A stretch of 64,000 bases of DNA, from positions 60,091,408-60,155,407 of the forward strand of contig OY829329.1 of assembly GCA_963691655.1 (NCBI GenBank), written 5' to 3'. The notes under the pieces are model-generated. The model saw nothing but the letters and a program-made list of their open reading frames with translations, was not told the origin of the DNA and ran no database searches. The translations under genes were made by a program, and so were the position numbers. Of this stretch, positions 10,093-24,209 are shown piece by piece (position 1 is the stretch's first letter; the number at the start of each line of letters is the position of its first letter). This DNA is from Toxonevra muliebris (lineage: Eukaryota; Arthropoda; Insecta; Diptera; Pallopteridae).

Positions 10093-11345
10093 TTGGGAGT
10101 ATGAATGTATAAACTCGTATTTTTTTCGTAATTTGGATATTTATTGTGAAAAAGTGATAATAAATTTATTCTTTAAAGTATTGTCCATCGTTAGCTACAA
10201 CCTTTTCCCATCTTTCTGATAGCATACGGATTCCGAGTCGAAAGAACTCCTCATCTTTTGAGGCTATCCACGAATCGGCCCATTTTTTGAGTTCTTCGAA
10301 AGAACCGAAGTGCTGTTCAGCCAGGCCATGTGTCATCGATCGGAACAAGTGATAATCAGAAGGAGCAATGTCTGGAGAATACGGCGGGTGGGGTAGCACT
10401 TCGCATTTCAGCGTTTCCAAGTATGTTTTTACTTGCCTTGCAACATGCGGCCGCGCATTGTCGTGCTAAAGAATAACTTCGTCGTGTCTATTCTCATATT
10501 TTGGCCTCTAATTCTTTAATGCTCGGCTCAAACGCATCAATTGTAGTCGGTAGCGGTTGCCAGTGATCGTTTCATTCGGTTTCAACAGCTCATAATACAC
10601 GACACCTTTCATATCCCACAGCATGAGCTTGGCTTTGCCGTTGATGTTGATGCATGTCCGGGCGGTCCCCATGATTTTTTTACGCTTTGGGTTATCGTAA
10701 CGTATCCACTTTTCATCGCCAGTCACAATACGATGCAGAAAACCCTTTCTTTTCTGTCGTTCAATCAGCAGTTCACATGTGAAAAATCGTCGTTCGACGT
10801 CTCTCGGCTTCAATTCGTACGGCACTTAATTTCCTTGCTTTTGAATTATTCCCAATGCTTTTAATCGTTTAGAAATGATTGATTGATCAACTCCTAAAGA
10901 TTCTGCAAGTTCTTGTTGCGTTTGACATTAATCTTCTTCGAGTAATGCCTTCAATTCTTCATCTTCGAACTTTTTCGGGCCGCCTGAACGTTCCCTGTCT
11001 TAAACATCAAAATCACCACTTTTGAAACGGGCATACCACACCTGACACATTCTAACGTCTATAGCACAGTCAGGATAAGCTTCAGTGAGTAAACGATGTG
11101 CTTCAGTTGCGTTTTTCTTTTAATGGAAGAAGCAAATTAAAACTTCCCGCAAATGTTGTTTTGCTGGCACGAAATTCGACATTTTCAGCTATAGTAAAAC
11201 ACTTTTGTAAAATTATAAAAAGATCAATTCTTATAGTATTTTTGGCGCTCTTCGAGATAGAATAGCTGTCAATGTCAAAAAAAATGGCGCGTATGATAGA
11301 TATGAAGTTAGTCACAATTACGAGTTTATACATTCATACTCCCAA
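10093..11345 (-). mobile_element. mariner transposon, copy 1 (1253 bp)
   Basis: Inverted ends TTGGGAGTATGAATGTATAA and its complement, extending about 27 bp (to ACTCGTA), are flanked by TA at 10091-10092 and 11346-11347. It sits inside the reverse transcriptase of the LINE; the LINE frame resumes as FRPI then SILFSL on either side. It encodes a DD34D mariner transposase with several stops. Copy 2 at 57078-58321 is closely similar. Confidence 0.95.
10166..11182 (-). pseudogene. mariner transposase, copy 1, inactivated
   Basis: Full-length layout: the N-terminal helix-turn-helix part starts at 11182 (MSNFV, CFFH, CQVWYARFKSGDFDV), then RSGGPKKF, then YELKPRDVER, TGDEKWIRYDN (first Asp), VVYYELLKPNETI, and PYSPDIAPSDYHLF near the C-terminus. 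The ORF is broken by at least five changes, including stops after CFFH, in the V(stop)DRERS segment, before CQTQ, after KQGN and near HDNARPH. It cannot make transposase. Confidence 0.9.
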
Positions 11346-11996
11346 TAATAGGCCGGAAATCGCTAGGTAATGAGCCAGAGAACTTTTTAGGTAGTGGAAT
11401 TATAGTAGCGATGTTCCATGCACTTGGAAAACTAGAAGAGGTGAAACAATGTTCTTATATCTTCTTATCGATATAAAGTGTAAGTTAATGGAGTAGATAA
11501 ATCTGTTCCATTTTTCACATGATATTTTGCACTCGCTGCACCCACTTGCTAATTTTTGGCTACCCACGTGCATCAAGTAATTTCAATGAAGTTGATAAAA
11601 TGGGCTCCATTTACTGGATTTCCCCAACAACAATAATACCGCACATTGTATGATCGAAAAGAAAAGAGCGCAACAATCAAACCATCAATCATTTTAGCAA
11701 CAACAACTTCTATGTGGTAATGCAGTTCTGTCATGTTCTAATGCATTTGAGCAACAACGATTGATCGATTGATCGACATATAATGCACTACTACAACAAC
11801 TTCTAATGCAGTGGGACAACAAAATTTTTTAGATATGCGTGCTAGCTTCCATTAGTTTTAAGAATGAAGAGTTAGAAGAAATTTGACACTGAAAGAAGGA
11901 AGTAAAATTCCTAGAATATTTATAAAATTGCTACGAAGCAGAAAATAAAGCGAGTCGCTTCGCTTAAAAAAAACACAAACGCTGTTTCATTAATTT

Positions 11997-12172
11997 GTAC
12001 CAGTACACCTCTTGGTAAGCAATGACAAAACCACCAGGTGATAAAAAATTGCCACACCGCTGTTCGGATCGGGTGTTAAATTATAGGTCCAACCATGTGG
12101 TATCACAATGGACAGTTTAAGTCTAACTGTGTCCCAGGACAGGCACTTAATCTTACCTAATCTAACTTAATA
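11997..12172 (+). mobile_element. SINE-A tail fragment
   Basis: Matches the 3' half of SINE-A: TGTACCAGTACACC, AAAAAATTGCCACA, GGTCCAACCATGTGGTATCA and a CCTAATCTAACTTAA-type end. The head is absent. It may be the other half of the SINE begun at 8453-8534, split by the LINE and mariner insertions. Confidence 0.7.
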
Positions 12173-15100
12173 AGATATCCATAAAATAATCTAAATAAGA
12201 AAAGTTTTTAATTATTTTGCAATTGTGTCAATCATTTTTTCTTTTTTTTTCCTTCTTCCATCTCTCGCTCTCTGACCCTTAATAAATTTCATGATCATAT
12301 AACCTTATTTTTTTACTTTTTTACAACAATATAAACTTTATAGGTTTATTAATAATATGAAACCAATTGATCATTAAATTCAAGAAGGAGCCCCAAACCA
12401 ATAATGGTTTATAGAAGCACATTTTTCATAGCGATGATAAAGTCACAAAAACAATGTAATAATCATAAGCAGGATAATTTTTTATGATGTACCTATTTAC
12501 TGCTATGATGAGGCCGTGATGTGGTATTCACGAGAGATTGGTGGGGTTCGGATTTCATTCGGGTTGAATTAAGTTTGATTTGGATTGAGTTTAAGCGGAT
12601 TGTAGGGAGATGGTATCTGAAAGAAACAACTAAAAAAAATAAATATATGTATATAGAAGTAGTTACAGCATTACATACACAGTCAGCAAATCAGTCATAA
12701 AATTTACTTGATTTTTTCCACCTCATAATTTTGCTAAGCAAAAACTTTACGAGCGATAGGAAACAGCAGCAGCAGTGGAAACTACTCAACTAAAATAACA
12801 ATGAAAAACCAAACGTATAACCGCATATTACTACGTAGTATATGTATATCAGTGCTGTTGTTATTATCGTTTTCAACGGTTTCAGCATTGCCTTCCATCC
12901 TTCCATTGCCCTCATCATTACCTTCAAAATTGTCTTCGCCATAATAATGTTTTCATTATTATTTTCTTTCATCATCATCACTAGACATTATTGAACTTAT
13001 ACGATATGTATGCAACGCAACAGTGATTGCCAATATTACATATATACACTCATAAATCAGTGATGAGAAAATTGCATTCAATACAAGATACGAGTTTTTT
13101 ACGATGACAATGGCAGATGTCATCAACTACTATTGGCTGTTATTGCATGGCAAAAGAAATGTCAAACATTCATTGATATACTGCTACTTCAGTAATGGCT
13201 GCTTTTAGTGGTGTGAGAAGAAAGTGCATCAATAAAAGCACAAATGATGAGTAATTCAAGGAAAAAGTAAGAGAAAGGGAAGAACAGATAAAGTAGGTAG
13301 AAGTAAAAGTGTGGCTAAATATACCCCCCAAAGTAATATCACATAAAATTCTGGTATAAAATACGGAAGTGATACCAGTCACCAGGGCAATCATGACAAC
13401 CGTTGTGAACTTTTGTGCTAGTGAGTAGCATGACGTGTTTGTACCTCTCTTGTGGTTTCCGGTGTGTGTGTACAACATACATATCATCTCTGTTTATGTT
13501 TATGTATGTGTAAGTGTGTATATGTATGGGAAAAAGTCTCATAAAGAGCACAAGTGCTAATCAAGATTTTATGACTGATTTTTATTGAGCTGGACAACAA
13601 GCGTAACAGTAGTGGATGGAGAAGCAGTGTGAGGCAACACTGAGTGTTGGCATAAATATGAAGGTTTTCATTTAAATTGGTGTAAAAAATTATAAGGTTT
13701 TATCCTGGTAGTTGTAACAGGATATGGGTGTATTTTTATGTTGAGCAAAAAAATTTTTTATATCAAAAATTTTATGAGTGCCCATAAATTTAATTCAAAC
13801 TGAAATTTGTATATATATATAATTTTTTAATAGCTTTATTATTTTTAAGAACGATATGAATTGCACTGAGCGTGCAAATGCTTTAGGTAGGTATAGAATT
13901 TATTTACATTTATCTTTTAAAATTTGATAAAATTTTCTTTACAACAAGTAATTATAAAGTGACCATAATTTGAGCGCTAAAAGTAGACAAAACGAAATAA
14001 AGAGGAAATTTAGTGATTAAAATTTAATGCTAACAGGTTTTAAAGTTAAAGCACTTTAAGCTTGACAACATTTTCTTTGAAATATATATTTTTCAATTTT
14101 ATAGCTGAGTTAAAATATTTTGCTGTCCATTGCTAATAACAACAATAATCGAAATCGAATTATTGGTTAAGAAATTATTTAGTCTTGTTCACTTTCAGGG
14201 CGTTTACCATGGGCAAATGCTCTAAAACTGGCGATTGGAATGGGTGATTTCAATCATTTTTTCAGCTTTAAACAAAAAATCTTTACAAAATTCTAAAATC
14301 AGTTTAATAGTTTGGAGTCTAAAGAGTTTTGTCTATTTCCTGAATTCGAATTATCGATTTTAAATGTAGCTAAAAAGCTCGCTCTCTTCATTCTCATTAC
14401 TTAATCTGTAACTGTACTACGCCCATATTTGAAAACTTCTAGCAAAAATTTCATTGAAACCGATGAAATTTCTTTAAAATAGAAAAACCACGAGAAACTG
14501 TTTAAAAAATTCATAATAAAATTCCTAGAAATATTTTTAAGTTTTCATGTTTCTGTTTTGTTAAAAAAAAACGTCAGCTTCATAATATTTCATTTGCATT
14601 TACTTTATTGCTTACTGCAACTTTTTCTTTTATTTATACTTGCTGGCAATTTTTCAAACTATTTTATTTAAGTATATGACAAAGTATTTACTTATTTAAA
14701 GCACTAAATAAGATTTAAAAAATTTGCAATATGTATTTTATTATTGCTTAATATTTTTCCCTAGTCCCGCTCCCTCTTAGTAACTCATTTCAATTTCCAT
14801 TGAAATTGTGTGCCAATCTCACAAATTACACGAAAACTTTCTTTACATTCAGAAAAATTTACTATGCAGTTAATAATTTGTGTGAATTTTTTTTTCATCT
14901 CTTGCATTTGAATTGTGTAATTTTTTTATCATAGATTTTTTTGTAAGAGACAAAAAAGAAGCCGTGAAACGAATATGTAAAATATTTTTAATAATAAATT
15001 CGCTCTAAATTAATTTCATGCTGAAAATTGTTATGCTGATTCTGCATTTGATTTAAACTCATAAAAATAGAATGCTGCTACAGCAAAATATGTTAGAAAA

Positions 15101-15666
15101 GATATATTTAAAAGTAGAAAATTTTTTGTATAGTTTTATAGTAAAAAAAAATTTATAAAGTTAGAAGCGGATTTAATATAAAAACAGTGAATAGTTGTGA
15201 TAGAAAAATAAATTAATTGACTGTTTTAGCTGTAAATACGCTGAAACTAGTCCGTGCCAGACTTGCTAAATCTGGAATTGCTAAATTTGGAATTATGTGT
15301 ATGTATATCCGATTTTAAAGTACACAATTGAGGGGGTAAACGATGTTTCTAATAATATTTCTAATTATTCAAATTTACATATTTATCTACTCAAAATTTA
15401 TTAGCCAATTATCAGAAAAGATGACCAAGTTTTGAAAATTTGTCATAAATGCGGTGAAGTGAAAATGTGAAAAATGAGCAAAATGTGTTAGCTTCAAATT
15501 CATTGCATCGATTTAAAAAATTTTGTTGTGTTAGATAAAGATATATTCAAAAAACGAGGAAATGAAGATGGATGGGGGCAAAACCTTTAGAAATGGGTGC
15601 TCAAAAATTTCGACATTTCATAAATATCAAAAATTTGATCTATTTAATTTCTGATTGCACATCTTT

Positions 15667-16835
<1,169 letters not shown>

Positions 16836-19039
16836 TTACAATAATAATTTTTAGTATCTTAGTACGGCTGTGGTTATATTATGAGAATGCTCTGCGAACA
16901 CCATGAAATTGTTGTTGCACCGAACACAAAGAGATAGTCTTTACTCACTCTCACACCGAGCACGATATGCTCGGTGTATTGTACACCGAGCACGCCAAGT
17001 ATTGAGGGTGGCAATGAGTTATTATAAAAAACATATAAAATAGTAATAAACAAACGAGTTTAGCACACCAATATAACCAGGCGCTAAAGGAGAGATCTTA
17101 GAAAATCACCACTATCTAAAACACCATTCAAAGGATGCACAAAGAGGAAAATTGTGAGAGACTGATTGAAACTATAGAATGAAATCGTGATACTATAAAA
17201 TAAAATATTTTTGAATCCAAAAGTCATTTTGGTTAAATTTTGAACATTTTTTATCTCTACACGATTGATAACTTTCCCCTAATTTTCAGGATTCTAAAAT
17301 AGGATAATCCCACTGAACAAATGCTTGAGAAATTAACTAAACCTTTAAGGGAAAAGTATTCCTTATAAAAAATATAGCGATCAAACCACAAAACTGCCAC
17401 AGTACCATTTCCAAAAGTCTGTATTTAAAAAATTCTATAAATCAAACGTATGAAAATTGCAAATTTTGGATTCTAAAATGGAAAGCTCAGATTCGTGATT
17501 AGTGACTAAAAATGATTGAAAGCACTTTTTGAATCTCAATTGTGATATTGGTAAACAATGAATACGTTATATAGAGCATTTTGTTAATAATTGTTTAACA
17601 ATTTTTTATATATCTTAATTGGTTCAGATGTCGGTAAATTGATTGCGTCAATAGAACTTAACAATTTGAACAAAAACCGGACAATGAACAGAAAAATTTT
17701 AGTACATTTTGATTTTAAAACGTAAAATTTCTGACGGAATTAAATGAGAAACGCACCGGGGATTATCGTATGCAGCAATATTTTATCGGAATACTAATAA
17801 ATATGAATACCATAAGCTAATAACAGTGTTTCAATTTATTTTTTCATGGAATTGATCAAAAATTGCATTGTATTTAGTTTAAACAAAATACAAATCCCAG
17901 TTCCCTGCCACTGATTAACACACCCGTGCAAACTCTGTGCTTTTTAGTGCATTCAAATAAATACATGAATGCGAATATTTTGTTATCACGATTTAATTGA
18001 AATATTTCTTTAGTAATTTGTAATTGTTGCTTTTGAAATTTAGTTGGAATTTTAATAACAAATTTCGGTTTATGCAACTATTTTTATTATTCTCAATTTC
18101 TGATAAACAAAATATTAAAATGTTTTTATTCAGAAATATGTGTTTTGTTGCTAGTTTTGGTGCAATCATTTTATGCATACAACATAGCAAATAAATTATT
18201 CTATAGAAAAGAAACACCAAAATTAAATTTATTGGCAAAAAAAAAGAAACAAAAACGAACCAAATGAATGTAAAACTCAAAGGTTATTTGTGTGTGATTT
18301 TTTTGTTGTGTTGAGCTGAGCTGAACTGAGTTGAGGTTGGTTTCCTTATTCAAAATGCAAAGAATAAGGTCAATTGTAATTTATTTATGCCAAAAATTCC
18401 ATTTACTAATTGCATAAAAAATCTAATTAAATTGAGGGAAAATTAAATTTTTACAATCCAAAACAAGCAACATACACCAACGCGCTACCAACAACTACAG
18501 CAACAACAATAAAGGCAGCAGCAGCAACCAGCAATATGTAGAAGAAGAATTAAAGAATGTTAAAAGGGATAGAGATAGAGCGAGACAGAAATGAGCAACA
18601 ACTATCGGCATCATCATCATCGTCATCGTCATCAGCATCACCAAAATTACAATTTACTCATACATATGAATGTAAAAACACAAACACATATGCACAACAT
18701 TACACATACATATGTATGTGTGTGTGTGTGTGTATGCTTGCACTTTGTAATTCTGTTGTCGCTTTTAGTTTGACCTAAAAGCCAACAGAGCACAGCATGA
18801 AATTATTTTGTGAACCAGTCGCAGTCGCAGAATTAGTACCAGAACGCTCGAGCTCGTATTCATAGCTGCTGTCGATGTTGATATCAATGTGATGATGTTG
18901 GAGAGTAGTGTGTGCTGCTCATAAGTTCCTATTTACAGTGGTAGATCCAGAGAGGGATTATAAATTTTCAAAATCTATCTGTAGCACTTTGAGTATAATA
19001 AATCGGAAATTTCAACTTCAGTTTATAGATGTAGTATTT

Positions 19040-19530
19040 TTAGAGCTCCTGATTAGTTTGGTGTTGGTTGATTTTTTACTCAGATTTTATGATCGAGCTT
19101 ATGGTCTATGGGTCTGAAGTTTGGTGGGAGTTTTTGTTTGAGATTTAGCTTGAAGTTTGCTCCGATTTGTGGCCTGAATTTGGATCAGATTTTCGGTTCG
19201 ATTTTGGTTTGCGTCTGGGCTGAATTTGGCTCAGAATTTTTGGTCTATGCTGCTAGTCTGGAGTTTAGTTCTGAATTTAAGTCTGGACTTAGTTAGTTTG
19301 AATTTTGGTTTGAGTTCTGTTCTGAATTTTAATCTAAATTTCTATGAGTAGAATAGGATTTTAGTCTGAGCTTGGTTCTACATTTTGATCTAATTCTTGA
19401 TATGAGTTTAGGTTAGAATTTTTGTCTGAATTTTAGTTGGGGTTTCACTTTAAATTTTTGACTGATTTTTGGTGGAAGTTTTTGTTTGATATGTGATTTG
19501 GTCTGATTTATTGTCTAGTCTGGCCTTGAC
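19040..19530 (+). repeat. Degenerate short tandem repeat
   Basis: A recurring motif close to TTTGGTCTGAATTT appears more than 20 times at irregular 14-25 nt spacing over about 490 bp. It looks like an old, decayed minisatellite. Confidence 0.7.
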
Positions 19531-20344
19531 CGCTCTTGATCACAGCAAACATATTCTTTATGTTCTGCTCTTCTTTTTATCACTTGCATCTCATTAAATT
19601 CTTCTCAATTCATACTTTTGTTGCCATTATTGAAGATCATTTATATTTTTTATTTCTGCGAATAATAGCTTTATAGGTACCTTGCCTTTAATAGAGAAGT
19701 TTTTCAGTTCGAAAACTTTTAAAAACCTATTTGAGATCTACGATGAAAGAATCCGCGCCCCTTAATTAAGGCTCTCCCCCGTCCCTTAAACCCACTACCT
19801 AGATACGCCCGTGTCTACCTAGGGAGTAGTGGGTGGTTTTGCTGCTAGTTTCAGCATTCAAATAGTATTCCAATGTTATTTATGCTATAAATTGGCATAC
19901 CAACTTCACTTACAAACCGCATTACAAATCAAAGTGTTTTGGGTAAAATAAACAACCGAAAACTGTCGGTGGGGCAGACAGACAACTACATATGTATGTA
20001 TGTATGTATGTAAGTGTGTATGTGTGAGTGCCTTATCTGGGTTACTATCTCAGCAGTTTATCTAACGCTGTTGGCATCCAATGCAGTAAATTAAATTAGT
20101 TGTTTTGATATGTAAACGCAAACTCTGCGTTGGTGATATTTCATTTTTTCCTTATTGTTTTTTTTTATTGTTATTTCTTTATGTGTTTGTGTGCGCGTGT
20201 AGTAAATTTTTTATTAATTTCAATGGTTTTTATTATTAGTATACGTAATAAAAACTTTGATATTTAAATTAAAATTTTCAAAAATTAATGACTTAAATAA
20301 AAAAAAATACACTGACAAAAAGAGAATGGAATTCCTTTTTAAAT

Positions 20345-20545
20345 AGAGATGGGCGCGTGAGTATTTTTTGACTCATGCTCACGCACGGTCGCGACTTTGA
20401 AAATATTACGCATGCTCACGCGCGCTGACATTTTCAAAAAAAAAAAAAAAACATTTTACGCATGATCACGCACGTTGATATTTTTCCAAAAAATTTCACA
20501 CGTGCTCACGCACACTGTCTTTTTAAATATGTAACGTTATAACGT
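20345..20545 (+). repeat. Four-copy repeat of CATGCTCACGCACG, possible hAT end
   Basis: About 40-50-bp units containing GCTCACGCACG-type sequence occur four times (about 20380, 20412, 20461 and 20505), each followed by T/A-rich spacers. Just before them is TAGAGATGGGCGCGTGAG, which resembles hAT terminal sequence followed by subterminal repeats. No matching right end was found. Confidence 0.55.
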
Positions 20546-20565
20546 TATATATAACGTTAACATTA
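20530..20565 (+). repeat. AACGTT palindromic cluster
   Basis: AACGTTATAACGTTATATAT followed by AACGTTAAC: three AACGTT palindromes in about 30 nt. This is probably part of the neighbouring element. Confidence 0.6.
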
Positions 20566-20759
20566 TTTCGTTTTACATTTTATGTTTTTGCTTTAAAGCA
20601 TTATTTCCCTATACCGCTGTATCGTCATGCCGTGATTTTATTATAACTTAACACCGTTATATCGCTTAATGTTATTTCCTCATAACGCCATTTTGATTTG
20701 TTATATAGTTTCGCCATTAAAACATCGATGAATGCCAAATACGAGATAAGCCTATACAG

Positions 20760-21060
20760 ACATATACCGTAAGCGCTGCTGTTGTGTGATCCAGGTCACT
20801 CTACTACGGTAATCCATTCGTAGTTGGGAGCGCCCCTCGGTCGACTGGGCGAGAGGTGGGCGTGGGATTCGTCGAGACATAGTCATAGCGCGAAAGAATC
20901 GAAAAGCTGAGCTGGCGTTCTCAAAGCTCTGCTAATGGAAAATAGGATATTTTCTTTGAAATACTTGCAGTGATGCAACACGAAGAAGGTGCTTTGTTAT
21001 ATCGAACCTGACTGCACTTGGCAGTGATGTGGGGCTAACTTTTACTCCCACCCTACAATA
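20760..21060. other. GC-richer unassigned block
   Basis: Clearly GC-richer than its surroundings (for example GGGCGAGAGGTGGGCGTGGG) and without an open frame. It has the look of transposon untranslated sequence, but no family was recognised. Confidence 0.3.
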
Positions 21061-22224
21061 GCTAAAAAATAAAAAGCAAAGCAAAAAGAAAAGGGAAAAA
21101 CAGAAAATACAGTAACACAATCTTTAACGCTGAATTGATATGGCAACACGTTTAGCAAAATGTATCTTTGTTATCTTACGTTACTTTCCTTCACTTTACG
21201 TTATGTTAGACATTTGCTGGTTGTTTGCAGCACTTACCATAGCTGTTTCTATGCGTTGTTGTTGTTGGCAGTAATTTGACATTGCGTTAAGAGCATGTCG
21301 CTTTCACATTCTCTCATTGAAATTTCCCAGTTAAAGATTTGCTTTTTTCCTTAAACGTACAATTTGACCATTTTCTTTTACATTAAGACAATTTTTTTTC
21401 TCATTTTTTTTTTTTTGTGCTCTCTACTATAACTACATATATACATACATTTTTTCAATGCTTTTTTTTTGCAATACGAAAAAAGCTTTTTAGCATCTAT
21501 GTGTGTGCTTATGTGTTTGTATTTGTTTGTGCTTGTCTGTCTGTTTGAATGGGATTTTTCGTAGAAAGTATTACATACTACAATGTGCCCTGTTAGCTAA
21601 GATAACGTTACTAGTTTCATCACTCTTTCTTTCTTTGTCGTCACTCATTCCGGGGTCCCAGCATTCACTAGCATAACACAGCGTAGATTTTTCGTTATGC
21701 AACTTTCTAAGCGACAAATTTTCTTTCTACTTTTTAGTATTTTTATTTTTTGTGCTATTTTTCGCGGATACTTAAAGACGCATTTACTTAACTAGCATCG
21801 AATTTGATATGTAATTTTCTTTTATGCATTTAATTTTTAATGTAAATGCAATTGAAAAATTATTGTGTCGAGATTTAAAAATTTTAAAAATTAATATTTA
21901 AATTCAGAAAATTTTACGATCCGAATATTAAATTTAATAAATTTCGTCACTTGTTGTTTTCGTAATGAACCTAAGAAGAATACATCGTACTGAAGTACGA
22001 GCAGGTCCTAAGGCTGCTGAAGGGAAAGGGTGTGTTTTCGTTTCTTCAAAGAGTCTTAATTTTGTATGGAAAAGGGGTGGCTTATCCCATATGCCTGGAT
22101 CTATTAGTGTACTGAAGTGTTAGCGCAGTTAGGGAAATGTATGGGAAAGGCTGGAGAAGGCTCTGCCTTATTCGATTTTACTATAGTACAAAATGTCTGA
22201 TTTTATATATAAATATAAAAATAT

Positions 22225-22330
22225 ATAGTCTATACGGTCTAGTGACAGCGCCCTTAAACTTTCATTGCAGGAGTTTCGAATTCAATTCGTGGTCACATAG
22301 ATCATTGCTTCAGGTCTTGCTTCTAAAATA
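22225..22330 (+). mobile_element. tRNA-like SINE fragment
   Basis: GGTCTAGTGACAGCGC resembles an A-box region and AGTTTCGAATTCAATTCG a B-box region about 40 nt later, as in the other SINE heads of the window. The body is not recognisable. Confidence 0.45.
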
Positions 22331-23350
22331 ATCTATCTAATTGTTTATATACTGAAGGTGAGTACTGCTGTCTCAGGGGAATATTAACAATAGCAGCATC
22401 ATCAATATACTACCTATGTTGGACCAATTACCTACTAATGCTGTAAGCAACTCATTAACGAATCTAAAACTAGGTAAAACAAAAGTCTTGTAGAATCCCC
22501 TAGCTTAGCAGTGTAAAAGGATTAGAGAAACGGGTTTTAGGACAAGAAAAATGTGTACAAATATATATTTTGAGAGTGCTTTATCTTTTCAGTTTCAGCA
22601 AATTCCTTTGCCAGCAAATTTGCATCCATAGAATGCTTCTGGTTTTAAGTAATTTCTTTGTCAACATGCCATTAGGCTCGAGTAGCTCATTACAGCTCTT
22701 TAAACAGTAATAAAGCAATGAAAAAGTACTAGGAGACTTTAGATGTGTTTTATTGGCCCGCTAGTTTAATAAAACGACCAAGTTGCTAAGTCTCTTCTTC
22801 GTTATATTGTTATTCACAATAAAACTGCTCTGCAGCTGGAGATGAAATGTTTTAATGGATCCCAGCCATTGCGCTTAATTGTTGGCATTTTTTTAGTTTT
22901 TACCCTTTATAAGAATATTTAATGATAATTTTAACTTATTTTCACAGCCTGACATTTCAAATATTTTCGTTTTCTGTTTTTTGCCAAACTCTCATGCTTC
23001 TTGTTTCGCTATTACCAGTTCACAATAGAATTTGATGTAGCTAAACAACTTATTAAGTATACATAACAGCTATAATTATACGAGTTATCTCTGCCTCTTT
23101 ATTGTTGTTTCACATACAATTATCGCTGCTAGTCAAACCTAACAAGAAGCAAGTGACGAATAAAACGCAGCTATAATAAGTTTGGAAATTATATACTCTT
23201 GAGATAGTGTTGGCTCACGCTGGGTTTGACTGAGGTTAAAGTTTATATTCATAAATAGCAATAAATTCAATGTGTTGGGATACCAAAAGGATCAAGAAAG
23301 AAGCACTTGTGTATTTTTGAATATCTGTGCTGATATTCAGTATTTTTGTA

Positions 23351-24209
23351 CTACACGCAAAGAAAAAACAAAACGTTTATCGCCCGTTTGTGGAGAATAT
23401 ATTTCTTTTACGCTGAACAAAAGAGTTTCTGAGGAACGTTGCCGTGTTTGCAAAACCAAAACCGTTTTCTGCAAAAGATTAACAATTTTATGATCAACGA
23501 AAATTCTTTCACGATAAAATTAGGACAATTTTCTTTTCTGGCAAATGAAAAAAACGTTTCTGCTAAACGAGAGTTCATAACTCTCTTCTCTTTTTATTTT
23601 CGTTTTCCTCTCATCTCGCTCTCGTCTCAAAAAGAAGCAGCAGCGACGCTTACATTCAAACTCCACACAACAACAAATCAACACAACATAACGGGAAGTA
23701 TCATTTGAAGAATTTTAATTGTGCATTGAAATTATTTCATCACATTTCTTTTTGTCTATAAAAAAGTGCGTGGTGTTTATAAAAAACAAATAATACAAAA
23801 ATTGTAATAATATAATTTTATGTAAATTTCATACACTTTTTCTACTTTTTAATTAGAAAATTTTTTTAAACAATGTACATATAAAAATTATTTTTGCTTT
23901 CTTTTTTAATATTTTTCAGAGAAATATTTCATTTTATTGCAAACGTTTTTAGTTCATCGTAAAAGAATTAAACCGTTTATGATAAATAAATTTTCGTTCA
24001 TGGCAACCGAATAGAAACGTTTGTGGAAAACGTTTTTCGGTTATTGTGTAAGAATTGAACCGTTTATGATGAATAAATCTTCGTTCTTGGCAACCGAATA
24101 CAGTCGTTTATTATAAATAAATGTTGGTTCATCATGAAAACATTCCATGAACGAAGTTCGTTTAGTGAAAATTTCGTTTCTGAGAAACGAATTTTTTCTT
24201 TGCGTGTAG
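23351..24209. mobile_element. Non-autonomous DNA transposon, 859 bp, TA target site
   Basis: Perfect 18-bp terminal inverted repeats, CTACACGCAAAGAAAAAA at 23351 and its complement ending at 24209, flanked by TA (23349-23350 and 24210-24211). Near the right end, a unit containing ACCGTTTATGAT and TTCG.TC.TGGCAACCGAATA occurs twice, about 88 bp apart (near 23972 and 24059), with a third partial copy after it. Internal open frames show no transposase. TA duplication suggests a Tc1/mariner-superfamily transposase in trans. Confidence 0.85.

Larger units (their letters stand above)
8535..11515 (-). mobile_element. Degenerate non-LTR retrotransposon (CR1/L2/Kiri-like), interrupted by a mariner
   Basis: The minus strand carries pieces of a LINE reverse transcriptase in the right order: FPSAWNIATIIPLPK and FRPI just upstream of the mariner (11346-11460), QSGFRPGHSCFTAMV and FPKAFDRVNHSLL (9800-10050), SGVLQGSVLGPLLF and HAYADDIQLY (about 9620-9740), then a long C-terminal part (8739-9377). 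No endonuclease domain is visible, so the element is 5'-truncated near 11515. The low end, near 8535, is rich in TTTATT. Stops, a lost stretch around 9780 and an AT-rich insert near 9380-9480 show it is dead. The clade call comes from the YADDIQLY and WNSL motifs and is uncertain. Confidence 0.85.

Noticed and set aside
10166..10825. Working mariner transposase gene
   Set aside because: The full frame has several stops in this copy. Copy 2 also has stops in the linker and a damaged right end.
18936..19815. Possible hAT element between CAGTGGTAGATCCAGAG and CTAGATACGCCCGTG
   Set aside because: The ends agree only partly when inverted and the flanking octamers do not match.
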